Below, piece after piece: positions 31,253-36,102 of a stretch of 36,102 nt of DNA (its first letter is position 1; each line of letters begins with the position of its first letter). Made by a program: the position numbers and the translations under genes. The notes beneath the pieces were generated by a model. That model was not told the origin of the DNA, did no database searches, and was given only the letters and a program-made list of their open reading frames with translations. Source of the stretch: Herbaspirillum sp. ASV7 (GTDB taxonomy: Bacteria > Pseudomonadota > Gammaproteobacteria > Burkholderiales > Burkholderiaceae_D); contig NZ_JAELUH010000056.1 in the NCBI RefSeq assembly GCF_016429215.1, positions 1 to 36,102 of the forward strand. The letters are read 5' to 3'.

Positions 31253-32401
31253 ATGGCCAGCATTACCTTGCGTGCAGCACAGAAAGCCTACGGCGACGCC
31301 CCGCCGGTGATCCGCGACGTCGACCTCGCCATCGGCGAGCATGAGTTCTGCGTCTTCCTCGGCCCTTCCGGATGCGGCAAGTCCACGCTGCTGCGGGTGA
31401 TCGCCGGACTGGAAGACCTCAGCAGCGGCGACCTCTACATTGGCGACAAACGCGTCAATGACATCCCCTCGGCGCAGCGTTCGGTGGCCATGGTGTTCCA
31501 GAGTTATGCGCTGTTCCCGCACATGACGGTGTACGAAAACATGAGCTTCGGCTTGACGCTGGCCAAGCTGCCCAAGGCGGAGATCGAACAGAAGGTGCGC
31601 GAAGCCGCACGCATCCTGCAGCTGGAAGAACTGCTGCAGCGCAAGCCCAAGGAACTCTCGGGCGGGCAGCGCCAGCGCGTGGCGATTGGCCGCGCCATCG
31701 TGCGCCGCCCCGGCGTGTTCCTGTTCGACGAGCCGCTCTCCAATCTCGACGCCACCCTGCGCAGCCAGACCCGCGTGGAAATCGCACGCCTGCATCGGCA
31801 GTTCGAGCAGGCCAGCGTGGTCTATGTCACCCATGACCAGGTCGAGGCCATGACCCTGGCCGACCGCATCGTGCTGCTGCACGCCGGCGCCGATACCCAG
31901 CGCTTCGGCAGCATCGCCCAGGTCGGCACACCCATGGAGCTCTACCATCATCCGCGCAACCGCTTCGTGGCCGGCTTCATCGGTTCGCCACGGATGAACT
32001 TCATGCCCGCGCAGGTGGTGAGCCTCCATGACAACGGCATCCTGGTACGCCTGCCCGCCACCGGTGAAACCCTGCTGGTGGCCGCGCAGGGCAATGGTGT
32101 GTCGCCCGGCCAGGAGCTGACACTGGGCGTGCGCCCCGAGCACATGGAGATCGGCCAGCAAGGCAGCCACGCCATCACCCGCGAAGTGGTGCTGGTGGAA
32201 CGCCTGGGCGAGCAGACCTATGTCCATCTCGATGAACCCGCCGGCCAGCCACTGGTGGCCAAGGCGCCGGGAGATGCCCGCATCGCCCGTGGCGAGCGCC
32301 TGCGCGTGGCCATTGCACCTGTCTGCGCCTACCTCTTCGATGGCGACGGCGTGGCGCTGGCGCGCACGCAGGTCCACGGCGCACTGGCGGTGGCGGCCTG
32401 A
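31253..32401 (+). CDS. ABC transporter ATP-binding protein, MalK/UgpC type
   Basis: The 382-aa carbohydrate-importer ATPase has Walker A GPSGCGKST (37-45), Q-loop FQSY (82-85), signature LSGGQ (135-139), Walker B FLFDEP (156-161), D-loop SNLD and H-loop His194. The C-terminal 130 residues form the OB/MalK regulatory domain (GVRPEHMEIG..., ERLGEQTYVHLDEP). AGGAA precedes ATG 31253; a GTG at 31250 is also in frame. It energises import with the binding protein and permease encoded 3.3-4.5 kb downstream. It is first in the operon. Confidence 0.95.
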   Translation: MASITLRAAQKAYGDAPPVIRDVDLAIGEHEFCVFLGPSGCGKSTLLRVIAGLEDLSSGDLYIGDKRVNDIPSAQRSVAMVFQSYALFPHMTVYENMSFGLTLAKLPKAEIEQKVREAARILQLEELLQRKPKELSGGQRQRVAIGRAIVRRPGVFLFDEPLSNLDATLRSQTRVEIARLHRQFEQASVVYVTHDQVEAMTLADRIVLLHAGADTQRFGSIAQVGTPMELYHHPRNRFVAGFIGSPRMNFMPAQVVSLHDNGILVRLPATGETLLVAAQGNGVSPGQELTLGVRPEHMEIGQQGSHAITREVVLVERLGEQTYVHLDEPAGQPLVAKAPGDARIARGERLRVAIAPVCAYLFDGDGVALARTQVHGALAVAA

Positions 32402-32461
32402 ACGCTGCAGCTGTTCCCTTCCCCCCTCTTGCACGCATCACCAGATCAAGGAATCAACATC

Positions 32462-34444
32462 ATGTCATTACGATTGGGTGTCTGTTACTACCCCGAACAC
32501 TGGCCCGAGACGATGTGGGACAGCGATGCCCAGCGCATGAAGGCACTGGGCATCAAGCAGGTCCGCATCGGCGAATTCGCCTGGAGCCGCATCGAACCCT
32601 CGCCCGGTGACCTGCGCTGGGACTGGCTGGACCGCGCCATCGAAGTGCTGGCCCGCCATGGCCTGGAAGTGGTGATGTGTACGCCCACGGCCACCCCGCC
32701 CAAGTGGCTCATCGACCGTCATGACGACGTGCTGGCCGTCGATGCCCAGGGTCGCCCGCGTGCCTTCGGCTCGCGCCGCCACTATGATTTCTCTTCCGAT
32801 TCCTACTTCGAGGAATCGCAACGCATCGTGCGCCTGCTGGGCGAACGCTACGGCAAGCATCCCGCCGTCACCTCCTGGCAGCTGGATAACGAATACGGCT
32901 GCCACCAGACCGTGGTCAGCTATTCGCCCTCGGCACTGCGGCGCTTCCGCCTGTGGCTGCGCCAGCGCTATGGCAGCATCGATGCACTCAACAGTGCCTG
33001 GGGCACGGTGTTCTGGAGCATGGAATACCGCAGCTTCGAGGAGATCGATGCACCGGTGGGCACGGTTACCGAAGCCCATCCCTCGCATCGCCTGGACTAT
33101 CGCCGCTTTGCCTCCGATGAGGTGGCGCGCTACAACCGCATGCAGGTCGAGATCCTGCGGCCCCTGTCGCCGGGCCGCCTGATGGTGCACAACTTCATGC
33201 AGATGTTCCTGGACTTCGACCACTACCCGGTAGCGGCCGACCTCGACGTGGCCAGCTGGGACAGCTATCCGCTGGGCGCACTCGAAGTGATGTGGTTCGA
33301 CCAGGAAACCAAGGCGCGCTGGCTGCGCACCGGCCATCCCGACTTCGCCACCTTCAACCACGACCTGTATCGCGGCATGTCGGCCCAGCCCTTCTGGGTC
33401 ATGGAGCAACAGCCGGGACCGGTGAACTGGGCACAATGGAACCCGCATCCGCTGCCGGGCATGGTGCGCCTGTGGAGCTGGGAAGCCTTTGCCCACGGTG
33501 CCGGTTGCGTCTCCTACTTCCGTTGGCGCCAGTGCCCGTTCGCCCAGGAGCAACTGCATGCCGGCCTGAACCGCCCCGACAACCGCCTCGACGTGGGCGG
33601 CAGCGAAGCCGAACGCGTGGCCCGCGAGATCGTCGCCGTCGAACAGGCCCATGGCGCACTGGCCCAGCCGCGCGGCAAGGTGGCCCTGCTGTTCGACTAC
33701 GATGCCAAGTGGCTGCTGGACATCCATTTCCAGGGCATCGATTTCGAATACCAGCGCTTCGTCTTCTCCTACTATTCGACCCTGCGCGGCCTGGGCCTGG
33801 ACGTGGACATCCTGCCGCTGCACGCCAACCTGGAGGGCTACGCCATGATCGTGGTGCCGCCCCTGCCCATCGTGCCGGACGACCTGCCCGGCCGTATCGC
33901 CAAGAGCGGCGCGCAAGCGATCTTCGGCCCGCGCAGCGGCTCCAAGACCGCGTCCCTGCAGATCCCGGCCACGCTGCCGCCCGGCCCCCTGCAGCAATTG
34001 CTGCCTATGCGTGTGTGGCGGGTGGAATCGCTGCGTCCCAACATCAGCGAGCCCGTCAGCTTCGGTGCGGAGGGTGGCACCAGCGGCCACGGCCGCCACT
34101 GGCGCGACCTCATCGAAAGCGACGGCCCCGGCCTGCAGACCGTGGCCAGCTTCGCCGATGGGCATCCGGCCATCGTGCGCAAGGAGCGCGTACACTTCCT
34201 GGCCAGTATCTTCGACGCGGCACTGACGACCAGCTACTTCGAGCAGGTCGCCCGCGAAGCCGGCCTGGCACCGCAGCGCCTGCCCGACAGCCTGCGTCTG
34301 CAACAGCGCGGCGGCCTGCAGTTCGCCTTCAACTATGGCGATGCAGCCGTGACGCTGCCGCAGTCGGACGGCGCGCAGTTCCTGGTCGGACAAGCCAGCC
34401 TGGAACCGCAGGGCGTGGCCATCTACCGGATCGCGCAGCACTAG
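32462..34444 (+). CDS. GH42 beta-galactosidase, cytoplasmic
   Basis: A 660-aa retaining glycosidase with a TIM barrel ([41 protein letters not shown]), acid/base Glu144 ([10 protein letters not shown]) and nucleophile Glu315 (FWVMEQQPG), then the trimerisation domain (about 390-600) and a small beta domain. There is no signal peptide. The cysteine cluster that binds zinc in some GH42 enzymes is absent ([11 protein letters not shown] instead). It hydrolyses beta-galactosides brought in by the surrounding ABC importer. ATG 32462 follows AAGGA; the longer in-frame start is less likely. Confidence 0.94.
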   Translation: MSLRLGVCYYPEHWPETMWDSDAQRMKALGIKQVRIGEFAWSRIEPSPGDLRWDWLDRAIEVLARHGLEVVMCTPTATPPKWLIDRHDDVLAVDAQGRPRAFGSRRHYDFSSDSYFEESQRIVRLLGERYGKHPAVTSWQLDNEYGCHQTVVSYSPSALRRFRLWLRQRYGSIDALNSAWGTVFWSMEYRSFEEIDAPVGTVTEAHPSHRLDYRRFASDEVARYNRMQVEILRPLSPGRLMVHNFMQMFLDFDHYPVAADLDVASWDSYPLGALEVMWFDQETKARWLRTGHPDFATFNHDLYRGMSAQPFWVMEQQPGPVNWAQWNPHPLPGMVRLWSWEAFAHGAGCVSYFRWRQCPFAQEQLHAGLNRPDNRLDVGGSEAERVAREIVAVEQAHGALAQPRGKVALLFDYDAKWLLDIHFQGIDFEYQRFVFSYYSTLRGLGLDVDILPLHANLEGYAMIVVPPLPIVPDDLPGRIAKSGAQAIFGPRSGSKTASLQIPATLPPGPLQQLLPMRVWRVESLRPNISEPVSFGAEGGTSGHGRHWRDLIESDGPGLQTVASFADGHPAIVRKERVHFLASIFDAALTTSYFEQVAREAGLAPQRLPDSLRLQQRGGLQFAFNYGDAAVTLPQSDGAQFLVGQASLEPQGVAIYRIAQH

Positions 34445-34482
34445 AAAGACGCAACACGCCGGCCTCACTCTGGAAGACCGCA

Positions 34483-34500
34483 CGGCGGCCGACGCCGCCG
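34483..34500 (+). other. Intercistronic hairpin before the binding-protein gene
   Basis: CGGCGGC-CGAC-GCCGCCG forms a perfect seven-bp stem in the 132-bp gap between the GH42 gene and the binding-protein gene. No T-run follows. It may mark an RNA processing site. Confidence 0.5.
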
Positions 34501-34576
34501 CTGCACAAGCAGGCAAGAGAACCTGCCAGAAACACCAATGACCAAGCTGTTTTGAACCCAACATTCGGAGACAACA

Positions 34577-35824
34577 ATGAACAAGATGATTCGCATGGGC
34601 GTGATCGCCGGCTGCCTCGCCGCCACGGCCGCCTGGAGCACCCTGGCCAGCGCCGGCACCCTGGCCGTCAGCATCGCCTACAAGGGCGCCGTGCAACGCG
34701 CCGTCTGGCAATCCACGCTGGATGAATTCAAGAAGGCCAACCCGGACGTGGACATCAAGGTCTCCTTCGTCGAGGAAGAAGCCTACAAGGTGCAGTTGCC
34801 CGGCTGGCTCTCGACCCAGGCGCCGGACATCATCAACTGGCACAACGGCGAGCGCATGGCCTTCTATGCCAGCCGTGGCCTGCTGGAAGACCTGAGCGGC
34901 GACTGGAAGAAGAACAACTGGGATGCCACCTACGCCTCCACCAAGGAAGCCTCCTCCTGGCAGGGCAAGCAATACTCGACCCCGACCGTGTACTACTCGT
35001 GGGGCATGTTCTATCGCAAGGACCTGTTCAAGAAAGCCGGCATCGCCGCCGAGCCCAAGACCTGGGATGAATTCCTGGAGGCCTGCAAGAAGCTCAAGGC
35101 CGCCGGCATCGCCCCGGTCGCCGTCGGTGGGCGCGATGCCTGGACCCTGGCCGGCTGGTTCGACTACCTGGACCTGCGCATCAACGGCAATGCCTTCCAC
35201 CAGCAGTTGATGGCCGGCGACATCGCCTACACCGATGCCCGCGTCAAGAAGGTCTATACCGCCTGGAAGAGCCTGATCGACAACAAGGTCTTCATCGACA
35301 ACGCCCTCTCCTATGACCTCGACGGCGCCCAGCCCTTCCTGTTCCAGGGCAAGGCCGCCATGATGCTCATGGGCACCTTCATCGCCAAGGGCTTCCCGGC
35401 CAAGCTGGCGCCGGAGATGGGTTACTTCCAGTTCCCCATCATCGATGCGGCCGTGCCCACCGCCGAGGAAGGCCCGACCGAATCCATCCACATCCCGGCC
35501 AAGGCACGCAACAAGGCCGAGGCGCATCGCTTCATCGCCTTCGTGGGAACGCCGGCCATCAGCGCCAAGCTGGCCGAAGGCCTGGGTTCGCTGCCGGCCA
35601 ACAGCCAGTCGCCCGCCCCGACCGATCCGATCTCGCGCACCGGTTTCGAGATCCTCTCCAATGCCAAGGGCGGCATCGCGCAGTTCTATGATCGCGACAT
35701 GACCAAGGAAATGGCCGACGAAGGCATGAAGGGCATGCAGAAGTTCATCAGCGATCCGAGCAAGATCGACGACGTGCTCAACGAGCTGGAACAGAGCCGC
35801 AAGCGCATCTACAAGAAGTCGTGA
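34577..35824 (+). CDS. ABC sugar-binding protein (periplasmic)
   Basis: The 415-aa family-1 extracellular solute-binding protein has a signal peptide (MNKMIRMGVIAGCLAATAAWSTLASA) and the usual MalE/UgpB-like layout (WQSTLDEFKKANPDVDIKVSFVEEEAYK; TVYYSWGMFYRKDLFKKAGIAAEPKTWDEFLEACKKL; LFQGKAAMMLMGTF). It should capture a beta-galactoside or similar oligosaccharide, judging by the GH42 gene before it. The gap to the permease gene contains a large hairpin, the common device for making binding protein in excess. Confidence 0.94.
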   Translation: MNKMIRMGVIAGCLAATAAWSTLASAGTLAVSIAYKGAVQRAVWQSTLDEFKKANPDVDIKVSFVEEEAYKVQLPGWLSTQAPDIINWHNGERMAFYASRGLLEDLSGDWKKNNWDATYASTKEASSWQGKQYSTPTVYYSWGMFYRKDLFKKAGIAAEPKTWDEFLEACKKLKAAGIAPVAVGGRDAWTLAGWFDYLDLRINGNAFHQQLMAGDIAYTDARVKKVYTAWKSLIDNKVFIDNALSYDLDGAQPFLFQGKAAMMLMGTFIAKGFPAKLAPEMGYFQFPIIDAAVPTAEEGPTESIHIPAKARNKAEAHRFIAFVGTPAISAKLAEGLGSLPANSQSPAPTDPISRTGFEILSNAKGGIAQFYDRDMTKEMADEGMKGMQKFISDPSKIDDVLNELEQSRKRIYKKS

Positions 35825-35826
35825 TC

Positions 35827-35866
35827 CCTGCCCGCCCATCCTGCCCCGGGCGGGGTGGGTGGCAGG
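35827..35866 (+). other. Large hairpin between binding-protein and permease genes
   Basis: CCTGCC (35827-35832) pairs with GGCAGG (35861-35866), and inner C-rich and G-rich tracts around GCCCCGGGC continue the stem. No T-run follows. It is consistent with stabilisation of the upstream binding-protein mRNA and reduced downstream expression. Confidence 0.6.
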
Positions 35867-35916
35867 CCTGAACACCGCAGGCTTTCCGATGCGGTGAGAT
35901 ACAAGGAGTACCCGTC

Positions 35917-36102
35917 ATGCTCTCTCCCAGTTCCGCGATGCAGCCATCCACTGAAGCCGCCGAAAGTGTGCCTGCCAGCGCCACGGCTGCCCGCCAGAGC
36001 GGCGGCCGCAGTGCCGCACGCCGCAATCGTGCCGCCTTCTGGTTCCTGGCGCCGGCCTGCCTGATGACGCTGGTCTATGTGCTCTACCCCATCCTCTACA
36101 CG
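35917..36102 (+). CDS. ABC sugar permease, N-terminal fragment (runs off window)
   Basis: The ATG at 35917 follows AAGGAG (35903-35908) and opens a frame that continues through the end of the window (62 codons seen). About 40 hydrophilic N-terminal residues precede a first membrane helix (FWFLAPACLMTLVYVLYPIL) with the LAP...YPI pattern of MalF/UgpA-type permeases. It should be the first of two membrane subunits of the importer. Confidence 0.9.
   Translation, partial: MLSPSSAMQPSTEAAESVPASATAARQSGGRSAARRNRAAFWFLAPACLMTLVYVLYPILYT

Noticed and set aside
32468..35875. 1135-residue minus-strand ORF opposite the GH42 and binding-protein genes
   Set aside because: It spans two well-supported genes and an intergenic gap, lacks any domain pattern and has antisense-type composition. 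Long spurious frames are expected at this GC content.

Overview
The window looks like a contig end from a high-GC betaproteobacterium, most likely Oxalobacteraceae close to Herbaspirillum. This rests on codon use, the mix of LysR, Lrp, RpiR, LacI and TetR regulators, and the protein family types; no database search was possible. The first 138 bases are not genomic. They are a C homopolymer, a decayed Illumina P5 sequence, an index and the Nextera Tn5 adapter, so real sequence starts at about 139. The next 700 bases are clearly AT-richer than the rest and hold small unrecognised genes of the kind found beside polymorphic toxins (immunity-like). One of them may be frameshifted at an A7 run.

From about 980 rightwards the content is chromosomal. 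In order: a CHASE2 adenylate cyclase diverging from an aldo/keto reductase; an MFS transporter and Asp/Glu/hydantoin racemase-family operon with a palindromic operator and an RpiR-type regulator; a YegD-like Hsp70; a short-chain dehydrogenase (SDR) and LysR divergent pair; CDP-diacylglycerol pyrophosphatase; a small winged-helix regulator; and a MASE1-like membrane protein.

At 13.2-18.9 kb lies the most interesting locus: exbD - tonB - TonB-dependent receptor - exbB - exported phospholipase-D-superfamily enzyme. It is a self-contained outer-membrane energising system around one receptor, and its exported enzyme most resembles animal PLD3/PLD4 around both HKD motifs. The substrate is unknown; a phosphodiester compound is the natural guess.

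Next come an Lrp regulator with a lysine/saccharopine dehydrogenase-like enzyme, both preceded by Lrp-like inverted sites; a DMT transporter and SDR pair; and a LysR / YheO-PAS (DauR-like) divergent pair across a 32-bp near-perfect palindrome. The YheO gene leads into a serine/threonine-dehydratase-fold PLP enzyme and a CHMI-like isomerase. After these are a VOC protein, a GAF-GGDEF diguanylate cyclase and an MFS / TetR divergent pair. The right end is a galactoside utilisation operon: a divergent LacI regulator, ABC ATPase, GH42 beta-galactosidase, sugar-binding protein and the start of a permease cut by the window end. Its control region has a good sigma-70 promoter with a palindrome between -35 and -10 and a classical LacI-family operator downstream.

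No tRNA, rRNA, CRISPR array, insertion sequence or integrase was recognised.
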